The notes under the pieces were generated by a model, which saw only the letters and a list, made by a program, of their open reading frames with translations, was not told the origin of the DNA and searched no databases. A stretch of DNA of 64,000 nucleotides from Panopea generosa (Eukaryota; Mollusca; Bivalvia; Adapedonta; Hiatellidae), in assembly GCA_029582155.1 (NCBI GenBank), contig CM055901.1, positions 27,106,152-27,170,151 on the forward strand, in the 5' to 3' direction. The position numbers and the translations under genes were made by a program. Position 1 is the first letter of the stretch; each line of letters opens with the position of its first letter. Positions 23,401-32,223 of this stretch are shown one piece after another.

Positions 23401-24588
23401 ATTGTGTTGAAGCCTTTTTACGATACAGCACCTCTTCTGTTAACATCTAAGCTTGTCCCTCTTGTTTTCATAGCATTCGAACATGTGTTGTTTGTAAAAT
23501 GCCAACGGTTCCAGATTTATTTTTTCTTCAGCAAAAAATGGTATTGCACATTTCTAAGCTGTGTTACGTCGTTACGTTAAGTACGAACGATACGGTGAGG
23601 GTCCATACCGACTCTGGATTGAGAGACTTAGAGGTATGTACTTGTTATGTATTGTTTACCACCACCTTGTTAAAACTGAATGAATAATTAATGTATAACA
23701 TTATGAATGAATGAATGAATGAATGAATGAATGAATGAATGAATGAATGAATGAATGAATGGATGATTGAATGAATGAATGAATAAATTAATTAATAAAG
23801 GAATGAATGAATGTTTAAATGAATGAATGAATGAATGAATGAATGAATGAATGAATGAATGAATGAATGAATGAATCATCTAATGAATTAATGAATTAAT
23901 GGATGAATTGATGTATAACTTAACTGATAAATGAATGAATGAATGAATGAATGAATGAATGAATGAATGAATGAATGAATGAATGAATGAATGAATGAAT
24001 GAATGAATTAATGAATGGATGGATGGATGGATGGATGGATGGATGGATGGATGGATGGATGGATGGATGAATGAATGAATGAATGAATTAATTAATTAAT
24101 TAATTAATTAATTAATTAATGAAAGTATTATTTAATCAATGAATGGATGAGTGAATAAATAAATTAATTGATTAAGGAAGGAAGGAAGGAAGGAAGGAAG
24201 GAAGGAAGGAAGGAAGGAAGGAAGGAAGGAAGGAAGGAAGGGGATGGACGTGAATGCCAACTACATGGTCTATCCGCGGTCGTGCATTAACTGAAATATT
24301 CAAATTAGCTACTTCGCTGGAAAAAAAATTGTAAAATTTCGAGAGTACCAGCAATTGTTATACTAGTTTTTATCACATTAAAGGAATGTTATTTACTGGT
24401 CATGACGCTTTATATTATCAGAAAATGAGAGATAAATATACTATAAAAAATCATCAAATAATTTATATTTGCAGCTGATGATCCTTAACAACCTCGATGG
24501 TGCCAAAGAAGTGACGAAGGACATGCTTGACTTGCATGAACGTTCAAAGTGCAGCAAGCACACCGAACACTACTATACACTACCATAA
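11442..24588 (+). CDS. Secreted BRICHOS-like protein with tandem 20-aa repeats, 6 exons
   Basis: Proposed join: 11442-11495, 16555-16665 (or a later donor up to 16965), 18107-18169, 22419-22463, 23532-23633, 24475-24588. Every exon is phase 0 at both ends with GT-AG borders. The protein is 162 to 262 residues depending on how many repeats are spliced in: an 18-residue signal exon, a short linker, 1-6 repeats, then the C-terminal domain. The final ~100 residues fit the BRICHOS pattern: a hydrophobic strand ending in Asp (IIVGNSRFCLND), about 13 residues, CYVV-L, an LMILNNL helix, and a second Cys (SKCSKH) before the end. BRICHOS proteins (proSP-C, ITM2, chondromodulin families) use this domain to chaperone an aggregation-prone segment of their own precursor. 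The BRICHOS call rests on remembered family pattern, not a search. AATAAA follows at 24633. Confidence 0.7.
11496..12727. other. First intron of BRICHOS-like gene, unique part
   Basis: AT-rich intronic sequence without recognised repeats, up to the inverted-repeat transposon. Confidence 0.5.
12733..16004. mobile_element. 3.3-kb inverted-repeat DNA transposon, 5-bp target duplication GTACG
   Basis: Both ends read CACTGTCGTGATCGTGAT inward and share gatacggcatagcttttccg and onward for more than 1 kb of inverted similarity (left arm about 12733-13925, right arm about 14395-16004). GTACG stands directly outside both ends (12728-12732 and 16005-16009). The left arm has an internal 22-bp duplication of the cgtgatcgtgat motif. 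The arms and centre hold broken protein-like frames on both strands. The termini and 5-bp duplication recall Transib/RAG-type elements, whose ends start CAC(A/T)(A/G)TG, but the seventh base here is C and no transposase core was recognised. Confidence 0.85.
13840..14330 (-). pseudogene. Broken coding remnant at centre of inverted-repeat transposon
   Basis: Two overlapping minus-strand frames: 14330-14067 (GCNVGEVIFFENVYTFLDGK...) and 14217-13840 (LSERREDFYKETRYTEDATL... ending SNFYLRF). They read as one protein interrupted by a frameshift near 14150-14200. A further in-frame-like segment upstream (about 14420-14330, INFALPTRMLFQENLSLFQQ) uses another frame. The family was not recognised. The same element also carries related fragments in its arms, for example FGNSAFQLFMDVCRFYNAII on the plus strand near 13690-13755. 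Confidence 0.45.
16010..16554. other. Intron before repeat exon
   Basis: Unique AT-rich sequence ending in the polypyrimidine tract and acceptor of exon 2. Confidence 0.5.
16555..16965 (+). CDS. Repeat exon of BRICHOS-like gene (variable 3' end)
   Basis: Acceptor TTTCTCAG at 16547-16554 opens phase 0 as AAATLNPHQSQEQTHNHVYR, then 20-residue repeats of the form DDVAVQIENGSFYYEVSTIN. The ending shown is the last donor before the frame closes; donors at 16666, 16726, 16786, 16846 and 16906 would each give a shorter version. The repeats are rich in Tyr, Phe, Val and acidic residues, with an NGS glycosylation sequon in several copies. The seventh unit carries TAA at 17020-17022. Confidence 0.7.
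16621..17070 (+). repeat. 60-bp coding tandem repeat, ~7.5 units
   Basis: Units of exactly 60 bp (20 codons) without length change. They differ mainly by substitutions such as GTACAA/GTACCA and GGC/GAC/AGC at the NGS position. The constant period in phase with the gene contrasts with the ragged noncoding arrays elsewhere in the window. Confidence 0.95.
16666..16971 (+). promoter_or_regulatory. Six in-phase candidate splice donors spaced 60 bp apart
   Basis: TATGAA|GTAAGT occurs at 16666, 16726, 16786, 16906 and 16966, and TATGAA|GTAAAT at 16846. All fall between codons (phase 0), and the next exon at 18107 starts at phase 0, so any of them yields an open protein differing by 20 residues. A seventh, AAAAA|GTAAGT at 17026, lies after the stop codon and cannot give the full protein. 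Confidence 0.6.
17070..18106. other. Intron between repeat exon and exon 3
   Basis: Contains a TTTTA-rich stretch (about 17555-17605), short repeats of 'gatgttctattt' (17786-17832) and a short GT run near 17930. The open frame 17318-17548 has no family features. Confidence 0.5.
18107..18169 (+). CDS. BRICHOS-like gene exon 3
   Basis: Acceptor TTCTTCCCTAG and donor ACC|GTAAGT enclose 21 codons in phase 0: SSTTPEPKEHEAFTFNYVPN then T. EAFTFNYVPNT resembles the repeat segment GSFYYEVST in spacing of aromatics. Sequence on both sides is non-coding AT-rich DNA. Confidence 0.7.
18185..18365 (-). mobile_element. SINE family A, 3' part
   Basis: Carries the family-A body (gactgataaaattgttgaag, tactgtctcaagtagacacc, actccagtgtgacagcg on the minus strand) seen complete at 61070. 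The tRNA-like head is missing. Confidence 0.8.
18370..21035. other. Large intron, mostly unique
   Basis: Holds a GT-rich stretch at 19119-19165 and short open frames (19173-19358, 19771-20010 minus, 20195-20404) with no convincing splice-site pairs or family resemblance. An undetected small exon cannot be excluded. Confidence 0.4.
21041..21193 (+). repeat. 35-bp tandem array, block 1
   Basis: About four units of aaaaacaccacctctagatt / caccggtgtccacgt, one with an internal deletion. Confidence 0.9.
21663..22047 (+). repeat. 35-bp tandem array, block 2
   Basis: About eleven units of the same 35-bp sequence as block 1. The blocks are separated by ~470 bp of unrelated unique sequence, so one array was probably split by an insertion or spread by duplication. 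Confidence 0.9.
22419..22463 (+). CDS. BRICHOS-like gene exon 4 (conserved-Asp strand)
   Basis: Acceptor TTTGTTTTAG and donor GTT|GTGAGT enclose 15 codons, phase 0: IIVGNSRFCLNDCLV. Its alignment with the proSP-C segment ending VVYDY (small-Gly-polar-polar then hydrophobics, then Asp) has the same spacing. It also places Asp about 13 residues before the CY motif of the next exon. This exon was inferred from phase, splice sites and fold pattern; it is the least certain of the six. Confidence 0.55.
22470..23531. other. Intron 4 of BRICHOS-like gene
   Basis: Contains a strong-looking but unusable acceptor (ttcttttttcag at 22744-22755): all frames after it close quickly or need the wrong phase. 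No repeat family recognised. Confidence 0.45.
23532..23633 (+). CDS. BRICHOS-like gene exon 5 (first conserved Cys)
   Basis: Acceptor TTTTTTCTTCAG and donor GAG|GTATGT enclose 34 codons in phase 0: QKMVLHISKLCYVVTLSTND and then TVRVHTDSGLRDLE. KLCYVVTLST resembles DKCYVIPLNT of the ITM2 BRICHOS domain. Confidence 0.72.
23704..24240 (+). repeat. Compound tetranucleotide microsatellite
   Basis: Successive runs: (GAAT)n 23704-23880 with imperfections, (GAAT)n 23930-24008, (ATGG)n 24014-24068, (AATT)n 24086-24120, (GGAA)n 24176-24240. Repeating His/Ser/Phe and Pro/Ser frames on the minus strand are artefacts. Confidence 0.97.
24475..24588 (+). CDS. BRICHOS-like gene last exon with stop
   Basis: Acceptor TATATTTGCAG starts phase 0 LMILNNLDGAKEVTKDMLDL, then HERSKCSKHTEHYYTLP and TAA at 24586-24588. 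The Cys near the end followed by aromatics before a short tail matches the second conserved Cys of BRICHOS (as LC..KETYKL in ITM2B). Confidence 0.72.
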   Translation: MMILNNLDGAKEVTKDMLDLHERSKCSKHTEHYYTLP

Positions 24589-24632
24589 TACAGCAATTCT
24601 CCTTTTACCTAACATTATCTACACATATATAC

Positions 24633-24638
24633 AATAAA
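24633..24638 (+). terminator. Polyadenylation signal of BRICHOS-like gene
   Basis: AATAAA, 45 bases after the stop codon at 24588, giving a very short 3' UTR. Confidence 0.6.
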
Positions 24639-24814
24639 AGATGAATAGCACACTGATTTCTGGTTTTCGTCTATCGATTCTACGGTAACAGGTTTGAATT
24701 CGGTCATATTTATTGAACTAAATGCCTTAAAGAAGCAAAATTTAGTTTTTTTTTGTGTTTTAACAATTATTGTACCACAACCGGACCCGGGGGTGGGGCA
24801 CTTAGAGCCACAGG

Positions 24815-25025
24815 GACATCCGTGGCTGACGACTGGTCTAACGAGCCTACTCAAGATCACTTGCCTCTCACTGCTAGTGGTCGTGGGTTCAAGTCTCGTT
24901 CGCTCAAAAATCTTTATGTGAGAAAATTTGCCAGTTACTTGCGGTGGTTCTACTCAGATTCATTCTGAGGTCTTCCTCCATGAATTAAACTGGATATGCT
25001 ATATATAACCGCTCACGTTAAAGGT
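24815..25025 (+). mobile_element. SINE family C, near complete
   Basis: The tRNA-like head shows box-A-like tggtctaacgag and box-B-like gggttcaagtctc, then the body tatgtgagaaaatttgccag, ttacttgcggtggttctac, tcagattcattctgaggtc and the tail tatgctatatataacc. Short open frames on both strands here are SINE artefacts. Confidence 0.85.
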
Positions 25026-25249
25026 TGCAGATTTGATTTTCAGCTCGATCGATGCCTCTCATAAAACAACACTGACTCAGTACTAGTTCTACCCAGGAAG
25101 CGGACTCGAGAGCGGTTCATATAAGCTCTGAGCTTTCATTGCAATCGAGCATAAATAAATTAGTTGAATCTAAATGTGTCAAAAAAAACAGCGCGATGTT
25201 TTTAGTAGGGCGAAAATATATTGTATCCAACAGCTTTATTAAATTACAC

Positions 25250-25640
25250 AAGTTTGCAAACTAGTGAAATGTTCATTTCACCCCAACCTGGCCAATATAA
25301 AACAAACTTGGCCAACATAGTAAAATAAGGCCAATATAAACCTGAACCTTGCCAATAAGGTTACTTCCGGTTGTGAAAAAAATGCAATTATCTATGTGAT
25401 TTTATATTTGACTTGGAATGTGTACTCGAAAACCCATGTGTTTACGCATTCAACTGGCTTAGGCCAATATGACAAACTTTATTGATAGCACTATTTTTTA
25501 TTTTTTTTACAATATTTTGTATTAGGTTTGTCATTGAAGAAAATGCGCACCTCGTATGACGATAACTGGGCCAATATGAACAGAACTGATATGAAAAAGA
25601 CAAAGACATTTTGAACCGGAACTGGGTCAATACGACTACT
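25250..25640 (+). repeat. Loose 'ggccaatat' repeat cluster
   Basis: The motif tggccaatataa/gggccaatatga appears about seven times with irregular spacing (25288, 25307, 25331, 25355, 25462, 25570, 25625). This may be an ancient decayed array. Confidence 0.5.
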
Positions 25641-25938
25641 TACCGTTGTTTCATTTAAATGCTCTTATCCAATCATATTGTGGTAAAAACAGAAAGCATT
25701 TTTGAGATAAATATACCATTATAGGTATTTTTAATTTCAAGTGCACTGAAACAACCTATATTGTTTGCTTTCACACACGTCATTAATATATATCTCTCGT
25801 TCTCATATCAAATCCAAAATAGAATACAAAACCTTATCTATCCTATTTTACAAAAGAAAGAAAAAAAAAGGACGGCCCGTCTATCTGTTTTTGTTTATTA
25901 TAAAATAGACATTCATTAAATTATTTAATATTTGCCCA

Positions 25939-25981
25939 GTTATAGGGCCCTGGGACACATGTGACCGTAGGGCCCTATAAC
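25939..25981. repeat. Perfect 13-bp hairpin stem, 17-nt loop
   Basis: GTTATAGGGCCCT at 25939-25951 and its exact reverse complement at 25969-25981. The loop contains the palindrome acatgt. GC-rich for this DNA. Confidence 0.9.
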
Positions 25982-26287
25982 AAATAGCTGGACGGAGAAC
26001 GGAACCAATATTAAATTAGTTACATTATATTGAAATCGTAATGATGCCACGGTGGTTTTAGAAATATGATTAAAACGTCGAAAATTACAAATTGGCAATT
26101 TCTGGGATTTTTTCTGTTACAACGATTGAAAAACTGTTGAAGCTAAAATTACCAGAGCCAAGCTCCGTTGTAAAGAAAGAAACAAAAATAAGTGCTACGG
26201 ATATAAGAGAAGAGAACGTGAACCAACTTGTTTAGACCAAACCAATGCGGTTGAATAATACTGAAGATTTGTAATACAAGTCTTACG

Positions 26288-27645
26288 TATGTCTGTAAAA
26301 CGAATCATGCTCTCACGGTTGGGTCCGTTAAATAGCAATTGTTACGAGCACGCTGATTGGTCAGTTGTTCCAGGGAATGTTTGAATGACGTCATAGTTTA
26401 GTACGATTAATTGCTATGAATTAGGGGACATGCATAGAATTATATGCATTTTTTCATTGAGGGGTAACATACCTAATTTGGAATATATCCGGTTCTGTCC
26501 TATGTTAAAGTAAAACGTATCTAACCAGAAATATTATCAGTATTAATATTAGGTATATAAAGTTCAGTGAACCGTTCAATTGATATAATTTCGCCTTATC
26601 TGTTTATCTTTGTCTTGAATAATGATATATGAATCCTGTCTTTTGTGTGTAACAATCTCAAAACAGCCACTGCACTACGTAATTACTATAATAACTACAT
26701 CCATGCAATGCATTTTGCATGCTAGATGCCATTAAATGCGTTGTTACATTATAATTATGACCATTATAAAAACGATAACAAAGTAGCAAACTCTGAACAT
26801 AAATAACATTCCAATTGGAATTGTGTTTTACAAAGAACAAGCAGAACAAATAATGAAAATGTCGCCAACAGAAGATAGCGGAATTATGCAATAGATATGC
26901 ACGATTTAATAGATTAAATCTCGTGTGTACGTTTGGATCAATGCGTTAAGTGGCCTTGATTAAATATAGAGCCTAATATAGTAAGAGATAATATCTTATA
27001 TAAATTGGAGAAATTTAATGCAAGTAATAAATATCAACACGGGATGGAAATCGTATGGCTAATTGCAAAGGGAATTCCTACAAAAGACGTAAAACACTTC
27101 GATTCGGTGGTGAATTCATCATTGCAAAATGTAATCAGTTGTATTACTGCTGTATGAAATAAGAATAAAACTGAAAATTGCGTTTGTTTGTTTGTTTATT
27201 GATAAAGTTAATGTGAAGTTAGCTCAATGAATGAGCTACTTTATTATATTCACTCTTATTAAATAAAAAAAATACCAAAAGGGATAATAAAAAGCATATA
27301 AAAATAATATGGATTAGCATATCAAACATCCGCCGACCAATCACACATTTCCTCATTTAGTCGTTTCGCTGCTTTAAGTATTTGGTCAATATGTAGTGTG
27401 TTTTTATATTTTCACATCAAATCTAGTCTATCCCAGAACCTGATATCTCCCGAATTAGGTCTATTAACCACCAATGTAAAAAGCAGGAAATTCTATGCCT
27501 GTCCCACAATTCATAGTAATTGAACGCTTACTAAATTATGACGTAATTCAAACTTCCACTGAAGCAACTGACCAATCAGCGTGTTCGTAACAATTGCTGT
27601 TGAACGGTCCCAATCAAGAGAACTGAATTCGTTCTACAGACTTGG
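26288..27645. mobile_element. Inverted-repeat DNA element, ~1.35 kb
   Basis: The left arm (26288-26525) and right arm (27410-27645) are inverted copies. Shared blocks include gcaattgttacgarcacgct, gattggtcagttg and tgaatkacgtcata, plus attgctatgaatt further in. No transposase frame between them, so it is likely a non-autonomous element. Exact ends and target duplication were not resolved. Confidence 0.75.
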
Positions 27646-27671
27646 TTAATCTAAATTAAGTTACATGAATG

Positions 27672-27888
27672 ACACAGTGGAGCGCGAGGTCAAGTAGTAG
27701 AGCATCTGCCCCATGATGGAGGGTCGTAGGTTCGATCCTCCGCCACGGCTGTGTGGTGTCCATGTTCAAGAAACTTTTCCCGCAAATGCTCGGTACTGGT
27801 TCTGCCCGGATATATTTCGTGTGTGAGTTTGAAGTTGTAATAACTTGTTTCGCAATCGAAATACAATAAATAAGTTTAACTGAAGGAC
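27672..27888 (+). mobile_element. SINE family B, near full length
   Basis: The tRNA-like head has box A (gtcaagtagtagagcatctg) and box B (ggttcgatcctccgccacgg), then the body tgtgtggtgtcc, ggtactggttctgcccgg and the tail cgcaatcgaaatacaataaa ending in taagttta. The body matches 62692-62890 closely. Confidence 0.88.
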
Positions 27889-27889
27889 G

Positions 27890-28545
27890 TATTGCAAAAT
27901 CAGTGGAGAGATTAACCAGTTATACGACAAATATGGTGTAAAAATGGTGATTTGATTTTATTTCTTTATAATGTACCAGACCATATCATCATGACATCAG
28001 TGCATTTGTATTGAAATAATTAGCATATCGAACTGTTTTTTTATCAATTAGTGCGCGGACTAAAATTACTAGTTACGGTTTCAAGTTCAAGTCCAAACGT
28101 CTCATAGAGCCTTAGAGATGACTACAATGTGTTTTATATACTGGACGACAATAGAAACATCGTTCAAGTACGACTCTGTCGTCTTAGGTAACTTCTAGAC
28201 TTTGCTCATATACACTACAGTGCATTTGGTTCGGGATATACTTTGATACTGTCTCACAAACAAAAATGAAAATTTATAACAAAGACTATTTATTATGTCA
28301 CATCCATTATTTAAAAAAAAATCCACCTGTAAAATATTTTCCTGTCAGTTATTTTGAAGATGTATGTTTTTTTTAAAAGAATAGATGAGCCATTGTTTAG
28401 CTATTTTTCTGAGCAGAAAAACGCGTTAAGATAGACACTGTCTTAGATATCAACATCAGGGTACTTAACGTGCTCGCCGGAAGTGGTTAATACTAGTTTG
28501 TGCATTGGGAATCTAAGTTAAAAAACTTTAAAATATCAAAATGTC
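27890..28545. other. Spacer, nothing recognised
   Basis: AT-rich, no coding or repeat signature seen. Confidence 0.45.
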
Positions 28546-28551
28546 TAATTA

Positions 28552-28850
28552 TACGGAGCGGATCCTGTCGTCTCATTCGGTAGCGCGTCTGACTTTCAAC
28601 CCGTAAGTCATAAGTTCGATTCCTCGTCCGCCCACATTCTTTGTGATGATTGATATACGTCTTTGCGTTTAATCATCATTTGTTTTCATCGCTGATTCAA
28701 GTGGGAAAGTTACAAGTTACTTGCGGAAATGGATGTTCTCGAGAAGTGGTTGACCTTCCTTGATCCCAGGAAAGAGCGGTTTTGTTAACTGGTCGTCTGT
28801 TAGCCCTTGATGGCATAAAATGGCGCTAGATATTCAATCAGTCTAGGGTA
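28552..28850 (+). mobile_element. SINE family D, near full length
   Basis: tRNA-like head (tctcattcggtagcgcgtct, box B agttcgattcctcgtccg), then gtgatgattgatatacgtc, gggaaagttacaagttactt, tgatcccaggaaagagcgg and a tail ending attcaatcagtc. The matching copy is at 39038. Confidence 0.87.
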
Positions 28851-28924
28851 GTTATACACTACACATCCCGAAAATCGCGTTCGATCATTTATTTATTTGG
28901 ACTATTTCAATTTGACGTGTGATA

Positions 28925-29308
28925 TCAAGCACATCTAGATACCTACTTACAATATCCACCAGCTGAAGCAAAGCTTGCCACAGAATCTGTGGCTGCATTC
29001 GCATTGGAAACTACCTCAGCGGGTAATGAATTTTAGTCCCTTACAGCGTTTTGAATAAAACTAAACTTGAAACTGTATGTTCTTGCATAAGTAACAACAC
29101 ATGAAGACAGAATGGGTCCTAAAAACGTACCCTGAGGTATAACCAAGATAACCTTTACCCTCTGATTTTGTGCCATTTGTCAGAACACATTGCTGCCGGT
29201 AACAAAGGAAAATGTCGATCTACTTAATGTGTTTTCTGCAACTGAAAAACTTGCTTTTCAATGACTCATGAGGGGGAGTATCAAAAGCTTTTTTTTGATC
29301 CATAATAA
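28925..29308 (-). mobile_element. Non-LTR retrotransposon (LINE) remnant, RT and 3' part
   Basis: Minus-strand translation gives a decayed reverse-transcriptase segment (MDQKKAFDTPPHESLKSKFF..., then FLCYRQQCVLTNGTKSEG). Further on it gives the typical C-terminal FSFIQNAVRD-NSLPAEVV of jockey/CR1-like elements. Stops and frameshifts interrupt it. Confidence 0.8.
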
Positions 29309-29310
29309 AT

Positions 29311-29494
29311 ACAGTCAAACCCGTGTAAGTGGTCACCTCTATTAAGCAGCAACTTATCTTAAGCAGTCGCATTAATTTTGCTATTTCCAATTTCTATTCT
29401 ACTTGAGCAAATCAACCTGCATTAAGCAACAGCCTCTCTTAAAAGGACACTTTTTCCTTCCCTTGACTGGTTGCTTAAGACAAGTTTGACTGTA
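29311..29494 (+). mobile_element. MITE with TACAGTCAAAC ends, inserted in LINE
   Basis: Left end tacagtcaaacccgtgtaag; right end cttaagacaagtttgactgta. TA occurs at both outer ends, as in mariner-type elements. It splits the LINE remnant and is the parent type of the segments at 4718 and 5548. Confidence 0.8.
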
Positions 29495-29499
29495 CATTT

Positions 29500-29925
29500 A
29501 TTTCCTGGTTTTCACCAAGGGACTTTGACTAATCATGTATCCCAGTGTCTCGCAATTGTGATACTTCCTTAGAGCATGCTGCCTATCCGATATAATATGA
29601 TACTCATCCACCTGACCCGTTATTTTAAATCGCGTGCAATTAATACTAGTTAAAGAAACTGGTATATAGGTACTATTTTTAAGTCATACTTCCTTTCTTT
29701 CAGTGACATTTGGAAAACACTACCTATTTCACTTGCCAATGCCTTCGGTACCCTAGGATGAACTTCATCTGGTTCAAAGGCTTTTGATGGGTACACAACT
29801 TTCAACAATTTCGTAACTCCCTGTTTGGTGACCTGAATGTCTTGAATAGACATTGGGGTGAAGAGTGCACTCAAAATGAATCTACGTAGAACCATCGTCT
29901 TTCCACAAGTAACTGGCATACTTTG
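29500..29925 (-). mobile_element. LINE remnant, upstream RT part
   Basis: The minus frame 29919-29650 contains IQVTKQGVTKLLKVVYPSKA and FEPDEVHPRVPKALASEIG, the well-known start of non-LTR reverse transcriptase. Closer to the MITE, QHALRKYHNCET resembles the QHGFRxxRSCET motif. It belongs to the same element as 28925-29308, divided by the MITE. Confidence 0.85.
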
Positions 29926-30089
29926 TCACTTTGCTCAATCCCACTTACTCAGCATAATTCTTTTAAAGAGTAGGTTATGCATTTTATAAGTCATTCTCAT
30001 CTAAAATATGTAGATGTATCTCGAACTATGTTTTCTCCATCATATTTTTAATGGTGAATTATACTGCTGTGGAACTTGAAAAACAGATA

Positions 30090-31572
30090 CACCTATATAT
30101 AACCTCCAAATACAGATGCACCTATATATAAGCTCCTAATACAGATACGTCTATATATAAGCTCCTAATACAGATACACCTATATATATATATAACCTCC
30201 AAATACAGATACACCTATATACAGGTACACCTATATTCAACCTCCAAATACAGATACACCTACATATAACCTCCAAATACAGATACACCTATATACAGAT
30301 ACACCTATATTCAACCTCCAAATACAGATACACCTCTGTATATAACCTCCAAATGCAGATAAACCTATATATAACTTCGAAATACAGATACACTCATATA
30401 TAACTTCCAAATACAGATACACTTATATATAACTTCCAAATACAGATACACTTATATATAACCTCCAAATACAGATACACCTCTGTATATAACTTCCAAA
30501 TACAGATACACTTATATATAACCTCCAAATACAGATACACCTATATATAACCTCCTAATACAGATACACCTATATACAGATGTACCTATATTTGACTCTC
30601 AAATACAGATACACCTACATATAAGTTCAAGTACAGATACATCTACATATAACCTCCAAATACAGATACACCTATATATAACCTCCAAATACAGATTCAC
30701 TTATATATAACCACCAAATACAGATACACCTGTATATACAGATGCACCTATATTTAACCTCCAAATACAGATACACCTACATATAAGCTCCAAGTACAGA
30801 TACACCTACATATAACCTCCAAATACAGATACACATATATATAACCTCCAAATACAGATACATCTATACATAACCTCCAAGTACAGATACACCTACATAT
30901 AACCTCCAAATACAGATACACCTATATATTATCTCCAAATACAGATACACCTATATATAACCTCCAAATACAGATACACCTATATATAACCTCCAAATAC
31001 AGATACACCTTTATACAAATGCACCTATATTTAACCTCAAAATACAGATACACTTACATATAAGCTCCAAATACAGATACACCTATATTTAACCTCCAAA
31101 TACAGATACACCTACATATAACCTCCAAATACAGATACACTTACATATAACCTCCAAATACAGATACACTTACATATAAGCTCCAAATACCGATACACCT
31201 ATATATATCTTCCAAGTACAGATATACCTATATACAGATGCACCTATATTTAACCTCAAAATACAGATACACTTACATATAAGCTCGAAATACAGATACA
31301 CCTACATATAACCTCCAAATACAGATACACTTACATATAACCTCCAAATACCGATACACCTATATATATATATTCCAAGTACAGATATACCTATATACAG
31401 ATGCACCTATATTTAACCTCCAAATACAGATACACTTACAAATAAGCTCACAATACAGATACACCTATATATAACATCCAAGTACAGATACACCTACGTA
31501 TAAGCTCCAAGTACAGATACACCTACATATAACCTCCAAATACCGTTACACCTATATATAACCTTCAATCGA
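30090..31572 (+). repeat. 29-bp tandem array, ~50 units
   Basis: The unit is ataacctccaaatacagata / cacctatat. Interspersed shorter partial units 'atacagatacacctatat' lack the acctccaa part. A minus-strand frame at 30237-30422 is an artefact. Confidence 0.94.
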
Positions 31573-32220
31573 TATCTCAGTAACGCTGTTTCAGGGTAGA
31601 ACCTTTTACTTTATTTCAAAAACATCGACTGTGCTTAAATGTTACAAAACGGTAAACACATCTGCTTAATAATTCGTTCCATTATTAACGACGCCGAGTG
31701 ACTTTTTATTTCATTTGCATTTTTGTTTCTGTTTGCAGATGTTGCACGTTTGTTAATTAACAAATGCAGTTCTTGTTGCATGTGCGGCGTATCCAATTAC
31801 ATTTGCTCGACAAAATACGAAATCTTAATACCTAAAATGCGTCTCCAATTTATATTGAATTAATGAAACAAGAAATAAAGATTTTCAATTTTGGTTTTGC
31901 GCGTATCAACACAAAAAAATACGCGAAGAAAGATTGTATTATCATCCTTTACGTGTATGATTGACAAACTAGCACACCTATTGAAATCAAATACATACTA
32001 AAATAATGGAGAAATTGTTCACATACGTAATTAGTCGATTCTTTTCTTTACCGATTTCTGATGACTGGAGTGACCTAATGTGGCCAACAATAGTTTTTTT
32101 AACGAGTGAAGAATAGATAATAAAGGCATATGGTTTGTTATGATTTACATAATTTATGCCGCAACTGCTACTCTTGCAATGTTGGTTTTAAAGACCAATT
32201 ATTGTTCAGCCAATACATTT
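31573..32220. other. Unique spacer
   Basis: No gene or repeat recognised between the array and the palindrome. Confidence 0.5.
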
Positions 32221-32223
32221 AGT

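Noticed and set aside
23688-24354. His/Ser/Phe and Pro/Ser repeat frames
   Set aside because: Tetranucleotide microsatellite artefacts.
24615-24968. Overlapping small frames on both strands
   Set aside because: They cover the 3' end of the BRICHOS-like gene and a family-C SINE, not a gene.
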